The notes beneath the pieces were generated by a model. It was not told the origin of the DNA and did no database searches. It worked only from the letters and a program-made list of their open reading frames with translations. The translations under genes were made by a program, and so were the position numbers. Below are positions 9,041-18,480 of a stretch of DNA of 64,000 nt, piece by piece. The DNA is from Pseudochelatococcus lubricantis (lineage in GTDB: Bacteria > Pseudomonadota > Alphaproteobacteria > Rhizobiales > Beijerinckiaceae), in contig NZ_JBHLXC010000002.1 in the NCBI RefSeq assembly GCF_042432495.1, positions 186,001 to 250,000 of the forward strand. Direction: 5' to 3'. The stretch's first letter is position 1, and every line of letters starts with the position of its first letter.

Positions 9041-9115
9041 GCGGGTGTAGCTCAGGGGTAGAGCACAACCTTGCCAAGGTTGGGGTCGAGGGTTCGAATC
9101 CCTTCGCCCGCTCCA
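9041..9115 (+). tRNA. tRNA-Gly (anticodon GCC)
   Basis: A full cloverleaf can be drawn. The acceptor arm GCGGGTG pairs with CGCCCGC, the anticodon stem CAACC/GGTTG encloses a loop TTGCCAA with anticodon GCC, and the T-arm is GAGGGTTCGAATCCCTTC. The 3-prime CCA (9113-9115) is encoded. Everything to the right is accessory in character, so the 3-prime end of this gene is the best candidate ICE attachment site. An intact tRNA is retained. Confidence 0.97.
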
Positions 9116-9145
9116 AATTTCTTCAGGAAAATCAAAGCGATAAAG

Positions 9146-9167
9146 ACGGTCCTTCGGGGCCGTTTTT
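9146..9167 (+). terminator. Intrinsic terminator of the tRNA-Gly gene
   Basis: A 7-bp stem (9146-9152 with 9157-9163) with a TTCG tetraloop is followed by TTTTT at 9163-9167, 30 bases after the tRNA. A standard rho-independent terminator. Confidence 0.85.
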
Positions 9168-9360
9168 GCTTACAGCGCTTGCGCGATGGCTCTTTGTCAG
9201 CAGGTTGTCAGCACGAGAGAGAGCGTTTTGGGATGTCCTGGCGTGTTTTTTTGCGCGGATAACCCCTTGTGTGCAGGTACGATCCATTGGTTTCCTGAAA
9301 GCGATTGCAGCGTCGTCAAGCGGCTCCGTGCGACTCTACCGCCCCCTGCACGGCTTGGAC

Positions 9361-10303
9361 GTGCGCCATGTTCCGCCGTTAATACAATCAAGATCGCCGT
9401 TATGGGGATGGTTCTATTCGACTCTCGTACTTGCCGCTGCATCGGCACTGGCGCTGTCGTCCTCCTTTCTCCCGGGGAATGCGGAGCCCGCTGCATCGGG
9501 CTTCGTCCACACGGCCAACGAGCACGGAAACACGATCAGCCGCATCAACCTGTACGACGGAACCGTGGACATCGTCGCGATCGGCATCAAGCTGCATAAT
9601 GTCCAGTTCGTGCCGGCCGGAAATCTCCTGCTCGCCGCCGGTACGGTTGTGGGGGAGGAGAACGAAACCTCCCACGGCCATGGCGGTGGAAAGTGTGCGG
9701 ACGACGGCCATGACGGCGACGGCGGTCATGGGCACGACGGGGCGGTGGGCGCGCCGGTTCTGCTGCGCACGGACAGCTCCGCCTCCGGGCCGGGAGATTC
9801 GATCGTTGTCGGCAGCCATCCCGCCCATGTCGTGGCGGACGCGGAGGGCCAGCGCGCCTACGTGACGAATGCGGGCGACGACACCGTATCGACCGTCGAT
9901 CTGCAGGCACGCAAGGCGGTTGCAGCCGCGGCAACAGGCGAATCTCCGCACGGGTTGCGCCTGAGCCCGAACGGGAAGTCCCTCCTATGTCGCCAATGTC
10001 CGGGACGGCACGGTATCGGTCATCGACACGGGTTCGCTGACGGAGGTCGACGGGATCGTGGCGAGCGCCGCTCCCGTGCAGGTCGGTTTCACGCCCGATG
10101 GCAGCCGCGTCTACGTCTCGCTGCGTGGCGAGAACAGGGTTACCGTCATCAATACCACGCAGCGGTAGGTCGTTGCCCGCATCGATGTCGGGCGCCAGCC
10201 TATCCAGGTCCATGCCACCCCGGACGGCCGTTTCGTCTATGCCGCCAATCAGGGCACCGCGGCCGAGCCGGACGACACCGTGTCGGTCAGCCGGCGTAGC
10301 TGA
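9361..10303 (+). pseudogene. Broken YVTN beta-propeller protein with His-rich loop
   Basis: A secreted beta-propeller repeat protein (YncE/YVTN type), now disrupted. The first frame gives a hydrophobic signal-like segment (TLVLAAASALALSSSF), propeller blades (VADAEGQRAYVTNAGDDTVS) and a His/Asp/Gly-rich loop (HGHGGGKCADDGHDGD and on) that looks metal-binding. Near 9985 one extra base shifts the frame; blades continue in the next frame (VANVRDGTVSVIDTG, FTPDGSRVYVSLRGENRV). An in-frame TAG stands at 10166-10168, and the final blades are missing after 10303. The true start is unclear; GTG at 9361 is a placeholder. It probably once encoded a periplasmic metal-binding partner of the neighbouring ATPase. 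Confidence 0.75.
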
Positions 10304-10441
10304 CGCCGGAAAGGCCGAGCGAGCCGGCGATACACGTCGCGCCGCCTGACAGGCTGGAAGCGCCCGCGTTCAGGCTGGTGTCAGGAAACTCCCCCACTCG
10401 TCGCGGGGCCGTTGTCGGCGCCGCAGAGCGGGGGAGATGCA

Positions 10442-12331
10442 TTGCACGTCGATCTTTCGTCCGACCGTCTGACGACGGCGCTGACCGTCGCCACCGTGGC
10501 GGGGATGGCGCTTGCCGCCTTCAACGCTTTCGGCATTCCGGGAGTCTGGGGGTCGGCGGGCGTCGCCCTGGTCTATCTCGCCGGCGGGCTGCCGGCCGGG
10601 GCGCGGGCGCTGTCGGCGCTGTGGCGCGAGAAGATCCTCGATATCGACCTGCTGATGGTGATCGCGGCGCTTGCCGCCGCCGCCGTGGGTGCGGCGCTGG
10701 AGGGCGCGGTGCTGCTGACGCTGTTCAGCATCTCCACCACGCTCGAACACCGCGCCATGGGCCGGGCGCGGCGCGCCGTCGAGGCGCTGATGGCGCTGCG
10801 TCCCGATACCGCCCTGCGGCGCGAACCGGACGGCACGGTGACCGAGGTGCCGGCGGCGGCGCTCGCCCCGGGCGATGTCGTGATGCTGCGGCCCGGCGCG
10901 CGCGTGCCGGTGGACGGCGTGATCCTCGACGGCGAGGGATCGCTGGACGAGGCCACGATCACCGGCGAATCGATGCCCGTCCACAAGCGCCCCGGCGCCA
11001 AGGTGTTCGAGGCCACGGTCAACCTCAACGGCGTGCTGGCGGTGGAGGTGGCGCGCTCCATCGCCGACAGCACCGTGGCGCGGATGATCGCTCTGGTGAC
11101 GGAGGCGCAGGCCGCCCGCGCGCCGTCGGAACGGTTCAGCGAGTGGTTCGGCCAACGCTACACCGTGGCGGTGCTGGCTGGCTCGGCGCTCGCTTTCGCG
11201 GCCTTCGCCTGGCTCGGCTGGCCGATGCGGGACGCGCTCTACCGCGCCGCGACGCTGCTGGTGGCGGCAAGCCCCTGCGCCATCGTGATCTCCGTTCCCG
11301 CCGCGATCCTGTCGGCGCTCGCGTCCGCTGCGCGCGGCGGCGTGCTGTTCAAGGGCGGCGCGGCGCTGGAGACGCTCGCCGAAGTCGACACCTTCGCCTT
11401 CGACAAGACCGGCACGCTCACCACCGGCAAGGCCGAGGTGACGAGGATCGTTGCCCGCGACGACGATGCGGCGTTCCTGGCGCTGCTGGCGGGGCTGGAG
11501 GCGCAGTCGGAGCACCCCGTCGCCGAGGCGATCCGCCGCCATACACAGGCGCGCGGCGTCGTTCCGACGACCATGCGCGACGTGCAGTCCATCCCGAGCG
11601 AGGGCATCGTCGGGGCCGACACCGAGGGCACGCTGTGGGCCGGCAACCTGCGCATGGCGGCACGGATGGGCGCGCCGGCGGACACGCCTGAGTTCTCACG
11701 CTTCGCCGAGAGCGCCCAGACGGTCGTCTATCTCGGGCGCGGCAGCCAGGTGCTCGGCGCCGTCAGCGTCGCTGACCGGCCGCGCGAGACGTCCGCCGCC
11801 GGGCTTGCCGCGCTCAAGGCCGAAGGCGTCACGACCATCGTCATGATGACCGGCGACCGCCGCGCGGTCGGGCTGCGCATGGGCGCCGCACTCGGCTTCG
11901 CACCCGCCGACATCCATGCCGATCTGCTGCCGCAGGATAAGGTGCGGCTCGTCGGCGAACTGACGGGCCGCGGCCGGGTGGCCTTCGTCGGCGACGGCGT
12001 GAACGACGCCGCCGCGCTGGCGCGGGCCGATGTCGGCATCGCCATGGGGGCCGCCGGCAGCGAGGTGGCACTTCAGGCTGCCGACATTGCGCTGCTGTCG
12101 GACGACATGCAGCGGCTCGCCGCCGCCCGCAGGCTGGCTCGCCGAACCCGGCGGATCATCCGGCAGAACCTCGCCTTCGCCATGGGAGCGATGGCGGTGC
12201 TGGTGGCATCGAGCCTGTTCCTCGACCTGCCGCTGCCGCTCGCGGTGCTCGGCCACGAGGGTGGCACGGTGCTGGTGGTGCTGAACGGGCTGCGGCTCCT
12301 CGCCGACCCGATCCGCAGCGACCGGGGCTGA
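10442..12331 (+). CDS. P1B-4-type heavy-metal P-type ATPase
   Basis: ATP-driven metal exporter of about 629 residues. Diagnostic parts are the actuator loop ATITGESMPV, the metal-site motif SPC (AASPCAIVISVP), the phosphorylation motif DKTGTLTTGK, the hinge MTGDRRAVGLRMG/VGDGVNDAAAL, and HEGGT in the last transmembrane helix. SPC plus HEGGT defines the P1B-4 group, whose members export Co, Fe(II) or Zn. No N-terminal HMA domain is present, also usual for this group. The TTG at 10442 has a GGGGGAG site at 10429-10435; an in-frame TTG at 10412 is the alternative. The regulator is probably the two-component pair downstream, but this is inference. Confidence 0.92.
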   Translation: MHVDLSSDRLTTALTVATVAGMALAAFNAFGIPGVWGSAGVALVYLAGGLPAGARALSALWREKILDIDLLMVIAALAAAAVGAALEGAVLLTLFSISTTLEHRAMGRARRAVEALMALRPDTALRREPDGTVTEVPAAALAPGDVVMLRPGARVPVDGVILDGEGSLDEATITGESMPVHKRPGAKVFEATVNLNGVLAVEVARSIADSTVARMIALVTEAQAARAPSERFSEWFGQRYTVAVLAGSALAFAAFAWLGWPMRDALYRAATLLVAASPCAIVISVPAAILSALASAARGGVLFKGGAALETLAEVDTFAFDKTGTLTTGKAEVTRIVARDDDAAFLALLAGLEAQSEHPVAEAIRRHTQARGVVPTTMRDVQSIPSEGIVGADTEGTLWAGNLRMAARMGAPADTPEFSRFAESAQTVVYLGRGSQVLGAVSVADRPRETSAAGLAALKAEGVTTIVMMTGDRRAVGLRMGAALGFAPADIHADLLPQDKVRLVGELTGRGRVAFVGDGVNDAAALARADVGIAMGAAGSEVALQAADIALLSDDMQRLAAARRLARRTRRIIRQNLAFAMGAMAVLVASSLFLDLPLPLAVLGHEGGTVLVVLNGLRLLADPIRSDRG

Positions 12332-12359
12332 ACGCCTCGCCCCGGCCGCGCGAGCGATG

Positions 12360-12857
12360 TCAGCTCCTTTGCGGAACCAGCATCCGCCGCAATGTCCCGT
12401 CGTGGAGCCAGAAGGCGTGGAAGAGCGCGCCGGCTGCATGCAGGACGATGAGGATGATGAAGATGGGCTTGAAGATTTCGTGCAGGTCTCCCCACGGTTC
12501 GCCGACGTAGAAGCCGAGCAGCCCGGTGACCGGTGCGAGCACGAGCAGCACGTAAAAGAGATGATGCGTGCCCGCCGCAACCCTGGTCAGGATGCCCTCG
12601 CCGATCGGCGCCGGCGCGCCGCGAGCGATACGCAGCGCAAGACGCAGCGCCACAAGGGCGAGTACCGCGATTCCGACCCAGTAATGGGCGTTCCCCAACG
12701 CCGCGTCGGTGGCGGACATCGCCTTGCCCTCCTCGGCTGCATCAATCACTTCCTTCATGCTTTCGCCGAAGATGAGCTGGAAGAGCACCAGTGCGGCGAT
12801 GAGCCAGTGGAGCGCGATCTGCGCAGACGAATAGTCGATGGGTCTCGAAGCAGACAT
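12360..12857 (-). CDS. Cytochrome b561-like di-haem membrane protein
   Basis: A 165-residue four-helix membrane protein of the cytochrome b/b6 (b561, YodB-like) group. Helix 1 has QIALHWLIAALVLFQLIF. Further putative haem-ligand histidines are in NAHYWVGIAVL, AAGTHHLFYVLLVL and IVLHAAGALFHAF. The ATG at 12857 follows AGGAGAACC and is preferred over an upstream in-frame start at 12971. It probably moves electrons between quinol and a periplasmic acceptor. It is convergent with the P1B-4 gene and 61 bases downstream of the pepSY gene, so the two are probably one transcript. Confidence 0.9.
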   Translation of the reverse strand: MSASRPIDYSSAQIALHWLIAALVLFQLIFGESMKEVIDAAEEGKAMSATDAALGNAHYWVGIAVLALVALRLALRIARGAPAPIGEGILTRVAAGTHHLFYVLLVLAPVTGLLGFYVGEPWGDLHEIFKPIFIILIVLHAAGALFHAFWLHDGTLRRMLVPQRS

Positions 12858-12918
12858 CGTGGGTTCTCCTGAATGGGTTGTCGATGGACGATCCCCTTGG
12901 GGATCGCTTCCCTGTCGA

Positions 12919-13257
12919 TTAGCGGGGCGCGGCGAGCGATCCGGAGACGGTCGCGGCGTCAAGATCCGCAAGGCCGCCGCCGGGGGCGAATTCCACCTCG
13001 ATCCGGCGCAGTGTCAGCGTGTCCGGCTGAAGCTGCGCCTCGATGCGGTTGCCGCGCGCATCGACGGCGTCGATCCTGTAGCAGCCGTCATCGGTGCGGA
13101 TCCGCCGCACCTGCCAGCCCAGCGCCTCGGCCGCCTGGCCCGCCGACTCGCGCGGCTGCCAGCGCGCCATCGGCACGCGACAACCGTCGTCGGCCCGCGC
13201 TGCGCCGGCGCCGATGCCGACGAAGGCCAGCGCCGCGAGCAGAACATGTCGTTTCAT
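12919..13257 (-). CDS. Secreted PepSY-domain protein
   Basis: A 112-residue protein with a signal peptide (MKRHVLLAALAFVGIGAGAARA) and a single PepSY-like domain (QAAEALGWQVRRIRTDDGCYRIDAVDARG). The ATG at 13257 follows GAGGAGTGGAGGG. Cys residues DDGC and DDGC could form a disulfide. PepSY proteins next to a two-component system and a cytochrome b561 are a recurring set in metal-response loci. They are thought to be periplasmic inhibitors or sensors, but the function here is inferred only from context. Confidence 0.8.
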   Translation of the reverse strand: MKRHVLLAALAFVGIGAGAARADDGCRVPMARWQPRESAGQAAEALGWQVRRIRTDDGCYRIDAVDARGNRIEAQLQPDTLTLRRIEVEFAPGGGLADLDAATVSGSLAAPR

Positions 13258-13307
13258 CCCTCCACTCCTCTTTATAATCATTCAATGTTACGACGATATA
13301 TGGTTCT

Positions 13308-13358
13308 GCTGACGCGGGGCTGAACGTCGCACTCCGCGGCATTCAGCCCCGCGTCAGC
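13308..13358. promoter_or_regulatory. 17-bp inverted repeat between divergent pepSY and response-regulator genes
   Basis: Perfect 17-bp arms (13308-13324 and 13342-13358) flank a 17-base centre. The repeat lies 50 bases upstream of pepSY and 40 bases upstream of the regulator, in the shared divergent control region. It may be an operator or form a cruciform/hairpin. TTTATAATC near 13271-13279 is a plausible -10 region for one direction. Confidence 0.5.
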
Positions 13359-13398
13359 TTGTGGGCCGACCATCGCCGGGACAGGTGAAAGACAGGTC

Positions 13399-14054
<656 letters not shown>

Positions 14055-14058
<4 letters not shown>

Positions 14059-15425
14059 GTGCGCCCGAAATCGCCAGTCCCGCCGGCCGCCCCCCCAGCC
14101 TGCGCCGCGACCTGGCGGTGGGGCTGTCGCTCGGGCTGTCGTTGTTCTGGCTGCTGGCGATGATCACGGCGGGGTTCGTCGTCCGCCACGAGCTGGAGGA
14201 AATCTTCGATGCCGCCCTGCGCCAGACGGCCGAGCGCATCCTGCCGCTCGCGGTCATCGAGCAGATCAACGCGGAAGACGCGCCCACCTCGCGGCAGATC
14301 TCGGCGCTCGGGCCGCCGATGACGGGGCAGATCACCTATGTCCTGCGCGGGCGCGACGGCAGGATCGCGCTGTTCTCGGACGACGCCGATCTCGCAGTCT
14401 TCGCGCAACCGTTGGCCGAAGGCTTCCACACCGTGAACGACCACCGCATCTACGCGCGCTCGGCCGTGTCGGGCGCCTACCGGATCGAGGTGGCCGAACC
14501 GTTTTCCTATCGGCGCGAGGCGCGGCTTGACACCATAGGCTCGATGTTCCTGCCGCTCATCCTGCTGCTGCCGGCAAGCTTTATCGGCATCGGCCTCTTC
14601 ACCCGTGCGCGGCTGGCGCCCATAGCGGCGCTCTCCGTCGAGGTGGCGGGGCGCGACGCCTCCGATCTTTCGCCATTGACCACGCCCGGCTTGCAGCTCG
14701 AACTGGTGCCGATCCGCACCGCCGTGGACCGGCTGATGGCCCGGCTTTCCCGCACGCTGGACGCCGAACGCAGCTTCACCGCCAATGCCGCGCACGAGCT
14801 GCGCACGCCGGTGGCTGCCGTGCTTGCGCAGACGCAGCGGCTCGTCGCCGAGGCCCCGGAGGGACCGCTGCGCCAGCGTGCGCAGGGGATCGAGGCCGAG
14901 CTGAAGCGTGTCGCACGCCTGGCGGAAAAGCTGCTTCACCTGTCGCGCGCGGAAGGCGGCGGCGTGCTGGCCGACATTGCAAGCGACATGGCGCCGATCC
15001 TGTCGATGGTGGCGGAAGACTTTGTTCGCGCGGGGCACGGCGAGCGTCTGCGGCTCAGCCTGCCGGAGGACGGCGCAAGCTCGCGGATCGACCCCGACGC
15101 CTTCGCCATCCTCGCCCGCAACCTGATCGAGAACGCGCTGATCCACGGCGATTCCGCCAAGCCGGTCGAGGTGACGCTCGCACCCGACGGCGGGCTGACC
15201 GTTAGCAACGCAGGCCCCGTCATCCCGCCGGAAGTTCTCTCGCGCCTCACTGCCCGGTTCGAGCGGGCGGGAAGCATCAGCGGGGGCTCGGGGCTGGGCC
15301 TAGCCATCGCCGCCGCCATCACTAGAGGAACCGGCGCGACGCTGACCCTGACTTCGCCAGCGCCCGGCAGAAGCGACGGCTTCGAGGCGCGTTTCCGGCC
15401 GGCTGGCCGTCACGCCAGCCAGTAG
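14055..15425 (+). CDS. Sensor histidine kinase
   Basis: A 456-residue membrane kinase. There are two transmembrane segments (around residues 20-45 and 165-190), with a periplasmic sensor region between them. The phospho-acceptor His247 is in the H-box NAAHELRTPVAAV. The N-box has RNLIENALIHG, and GSGLGLAIAAAI is the G-box. The end overlaps the oppositely oriented chrA gene by 16 bases. The stimulus cannot be read from the sequence; metal stress is likely from the neighbours. Confidence 0.94.
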
Positions 15426-16807
15426 CCGATGATCAATCCCGCCGCCGCGCTGGCGACAAGCGTCGTGATCATGCCGACCCTGAACCACAGCATGGCGACC
15501 ATCGCGGCGGCGGCGAGCACGGCCGCGCGCCAGTTGACCGAGGAAAGGACCGGCACATAGGGGCTGGCGCCGAGGACGTCGACCCTCTGCACCGCGTCGA
15601 AGACGACATGCAGCGCAAACCACAGCGCGAGGTTCATGATCACGCCGACCACGACGGCGGTGATCGCCGACAGCGCCGCCGAGATCGCCCTGTTGCCGCG
15701 CAGCGCCTCGACATAGGGCGCGCCGAGAAAGATCCACAAAAAGCACGGCGCAAACGTCACCCAGGTGGTCAGCAGCGCGCCCAGCGCCCCGGCGAGGAGC
15801 GGATCGAGGGCGCCCGGCGCGCGCCAGGCGGCGAGGAAGCCGACGAACTGCAGCACCAGGATCAGCGGCCCCGGCGTGGTTTCGGCAAGGCCGAGCCCGT
15901 CGACCATCTCGCCGGTGGAGAGCCAGCCGTAGCCGTCGACCGCTGCCTGCGCGACATAGGCGAGCACCGCATAGGCGCCGCCGAAGCTGACCACCGCGAT
16001 CGCGCTGAAGAAGGCGCCAAGCTGCGTCCAGACGCTGGACGAGCCCGTCAGCAGCCACAGCAGCAGCACCGGCCCGAGCCAGATCGGCAGCCACAGCGCC
16101 AGCACCTTGAGGAAGCCCGCCGACGACGGATCGGCGTGGGTGAGTTCCCCGCGCGCAAACATCCCGTCGACCACGCCCGCGTCGTCCGCCGCACTCCCCT
16201 TCGCGCCGTGCCCCTTGGCAACGAAGAGCTGCGGCATGGCGCGGCTGCCGAGCCAGCCCGTGAGGGCGGCAATCGCAATGAGAAGCGGGAACGGGATACG
16301 AAACGCGTAGATGCCGATGAAGGCCGCGACCGCGATCGCGACCAGCGCGGGGCTGGCGAGCGCCCGCCGGCCGATCCGCAGCACGGCGTCGATGACGACG
16401 GCCAGCACCGCCGCCTTTACGCCGAGGAACATGGCATCGACGAACGGCAGTTCCCGGAAGAAGACATAGAGCAGGCTGAGGCCCAGCATGACCAGCGCGC
16501 CGGGAAGCACGAACAGCACCCCGGCGACCACTCCGCCCCAGGTGCGATGCAGCAGCCAGCCGATGTAGATGGCGAGCTGCTGTGCCTCGGGGCCTGGCAG
16601 CAGCATGCAGTAGTTGAGGGCGTGCAGGAAACGCTGCTCGCCGGTCCATCGCCGGTCCTCGACCAGTTCCTTGTGCATCAGCGCGATCTGGCCGGCCGGC
16701 CCGCCGAAGCTGAGCAGGCCGATCTTAGCCCACACCCGCGTCGCCTCGGCGAAGGTCGGGACGGCCGGCGCGGCGACGGCTTCATCCGTCGTGACAGTGA
16801 TTGTCAT
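15410..16807 (-). CDS. chrA: Chromate transporter
   Basis: CHR-family chromate efflux protein of 465 residues with two homologous CHR halves. The first half starts VWAKIGLLSFGGPAGQIALMHKELV, with FLHALNYCMLLPGPEAQQLA; the second has VVSFGGAYAVLAYV and LAETTPGPLILVLQFVGFLAA. The two GGP/PGP signatures are conserved. ATG at 16807 follows GGAGG closely. It starts 12 bases after the chrB stop, so the two form one operon. It exports chromate from the cytoplasm by coupling to the proton-motive force. Confidence 0.95.
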   Translation of the reverse strand: MTITVTTDEAVAAPAVPTFAEATRVWAKIGLLSFGGPAGQIALMHKELVEDRRWTGEQRFLHALNYCMLLPGPEAQQLAIYIGWLLHRTWGGVVAGVLFVLPGALVMLGLSLLYVFFRELPFVDAMFLGVKAAVLAVVIDAVLRIGRRALASPALVAIAVAAFIGIYAFRIPFPLLIAIAALTGWLGSRAMPQLFVAKGHGAKGSAADDAGVVDGMFARGELTHADPSSAGFLKVLALWLPIWLGPVLLLWLLTGSSSVWTQLGAFFSAIAVVSFGGAYAVLAYVAQAAVDGYGWLSTGEMVDGLGLAETTPGPLILVLQFVGFLAAWRAPGALDPLLAGALGALLTTWVTFAPCFLWIFLGAPYVEALRGNRAISAALSAITAVVVGVIMNLALWFALHVVFDAVQRVDVLGASPYVPVLSSVNWRAAVLAAAAMVAMLWFRVGMITTLVASAAAGLIIGYWLA

Positions 16808-16818
16808 AGCGACCTCCG

Positions 16819-17637
16819 TTATGCCGGCTTCTTGGTGGAAGGCCAGTTGTGCGTTTCCTCGGTGGCATCCCGGCTCCAGCGATAGAGGGCGTCGTAGAGC
16901 AGCAGACCCGCCTCGAGCTGTTCGAGATCGTCGCGGAACATGCGGGAGAGGCCGAGCGAGGCGGCGAGAAGGCCGGCGGCCTCCGGCACGAGATCGAGCC
17001 GCGCCGTGTCCGCCGCGCGCACGATCGCCGCCAGACGGCCGAGCGGTTCGGAGACGAGCCCGAATTCCTCCAGCATGACGTCGAAGGTGCAGCGCTCGCC
17101 CCGGTGACTCCAGAACACCCCGTCGATATCGAAGGGTGTTGCGCCGAAGCGTTCGGCGACCGCCGTCACCTCCGGCGCGCCGACGTAGAGGAACACGGCG
17201 TTCGGATCGATGAAGCGGCGGATGAGCCAGGGGCAGGCGACGCGGTCGACCTTGGGCCGCGCCCGCGTGACCCACACGGTCCGTCCGGCGTCGTCGCGCG
17301 GCGGCAGCCTGTCGGGCCTGACGAGGAGCCCACCGGCGGCGCGCCAAGCGTCGAAACCGCCTTCGAGCGTTTCCGCTCTGGCGCCTTCGTGGAGCAGCCA
17401 GGCGGTCACGGCCTGGGCGAAATCCCGCCCCCTGCCGTCGACCACGACGACGTGGCGGCCGGCTAATTCGCAGGCCCAGGCCGCGACACGCGAAGCGTCG
17501 CGGCTCAGGGCAGCAGGCAGGAAGCGCGGGTCGGCATCGACGTCCGCCTGCACGCGGACATCGACGATGACCGGCGCGGTCGGCAGGCCGGCAAGACGGG
17601 AAAGCTGCGGTACGGTGATTTCGGTATGAGACGGCAT
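16819..17637 (-). CDS. chrB: Rhodanese-ChrB fusion, chromate resistance protein
   Basis: A 272-residue protein. Residues 1-115 form a rhodanese-like domain and residues 125-272 the ChrB C-terminal domain (WVTRARPKVDRVACPWLIRRFIDP, GVFWSHRGERCTFDVMLEEF). In the rhodanese half the loop that normally starts with the catalytic Cys reads VVVVDGRGRDF (residues 63-73), so it is probably not a sulfurtransferase. ChrB-type proteins regulate or assist ChrA under chromate stress. It is the first gene of a chrB-chrA operon; the ATG at 17637 has AGAGGA upstream. Confidence 0.9.
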   Translation of the reverse strand: MPSHTEITVPQLSRLAGLPTAPVIVDVRVQADVDADPRFLPAALSRDASRVAAWACELAGRHVVVVDGRGRDFAQAVTAWLLHEGARAETLEGGFDAWRAAGGLLVRPDRLPPRDDAGRTVWVTRARPKVDRVACPWLIRRFIDPNAVFLYVGAPEVTAVAERFGATPFDIDGVFWSHRGERCTFDVMLEEFGLVSEPLGRLAAIVRAADTARLDLVPEAAGLLAASLGLSRMFRDDLEQLEAGLLLYDALYRWSRDATEETHNWPSTKKPA

Positions 17638-17961
17638 GAACGTCCATTCCTCTTTCAGGGAACATGGACGCGATGTTTAGGCTGCCGCCTCACGGGGTAA
17701 TCGCGATCAACCCCTTGCACCGGAAATTACTCGCAGACCGGTGGTTGCGCAAGGGCTAGGAAAGCGCCTCCGAACGATTTTCGCCCGCGCGGGGATACGC
17801 GATACCTGCAGACATGCAGGCCCACCGCATATCGCTTCCTGCCGGCGAGGCGCTGTTATCCGAGGGCGGATCGTGTTGTCTTGATATCGGCTTTCCTTGA
17901 CAGGAAGCCGACGCGCCGGTTATTGAGGCGCAACCGGATGGTTTGCTACAAGCGGCAAACC
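17638..17961. other. Divergent control region chrB / copper module
   Basis: No supported gene. It contains a perfect 6-bp inverted repeat CCTGCA-GACA-TGCAGG at 17815-17830 and, further right, TTGACA at 17897-17902 with TTATTG 17 bases later (17920-17925), a plausible plus-strand promoter for the copper genes. A hairpin with one bulged base overlaps the TTGACA. Confidence 0.35.
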
Positions 17962-18372
17962 ATGTGGCGGAAAGTGAGCTGGCGGATGGCCGTTTGGTAC
18001 ACGCTTTCACGGATGCGCTTGCTGCCAGCCCTGCTGGTTGCTGTCGCGTTGTTTGCTGCGCCGTTGGCTCATGCCATGCCGGTACCGTGCCACAGCCAGA
18101 CCGTTCAGGTACCGGCGCAAGACGGCGTTGGGAATCAACATCAAGCCGCCGTATCCGTTCATAAGATCCATACCGGAAACGGTCAGTTACACGCGGCTGA
18201 TTATAAGGTATGCTGCAGCTTCGCCTGCGGCGTGTGCGCCGTCGTGGCCGGTGCAGCGGATGCGAGCACTTTCGTTCCGGCTTCCGTCAGGCAATATTAC
18301 GGATGGGCCGACCAGATTTCCCTTGGCCTGTCGGTCTTGCCCTTGCTGACTCCTCCCCGATCCATGGTCTGA
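17962..18372 (+). CDS. Small secreted Cys-rich protein of the copper module (unknown function)
   Basis: About 136 residues. A hydrophobic signal peptide (MRLLPALLVAVALFAAPLAHA) precedes a mature part with CHSQ and the cysteine cluster CCSFACGVC. Similar small His/Cys-containing exported proteins (CopL/DUF2946-like) precede copper oxidases in other bacteria, which fits the downstream multicopper oxidase. In-frame ATGs also exist at 17938, 17986 and 18013; the last would start exactly at the signal peptide. A copper-binding or regulatory role is inferred. Confidence 0.6.
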   Translation: MWRKVSWRMAVWYTLSRMRLLPALLVAVALFAAPLAHAMPVPCHSQTVQVPAQDGVGNQHQAAVSVHKIHTGNGQLHAADYKVCCSFACGVCAVVAGAADASTFVPASVRQYYGWADQISLGLSVLPLLTPPRSMV

Positions 18373-18480
18373 AGCCGTCAGGACGCCGCTCTCCGGCGTC
18401 ATGTGGATGATTGTGCGCCGCAAGGGCGCGCATAGATCAATTCGCCGACCACCGTGTCGGCATGGAAACGGGTTCCCAAC

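Noticed and set aside
8965..10299. One long open frame running through the tRNA-Gly gene into the beta-propeller
   Set aside because: The first 130 codons cross a functional tRNA and its terminator and have no protein resemblance; only the part from about 9361 on is gene-like, and that part is frameshifted.
15300..16649. Long minus-strand frame overlapping chrA
   Set aside because: Arg/Ala/Gly-rich shadow composition; the chrA frame carries both CHR signatures.
17756..18010. 84-codon minus-strand frame opposite the copper-module promoter
   Set aside because: Overlaps the probable promoter and signal peptide region of the plus-strand gene; Ser/Ala/Pro-rich shadow.
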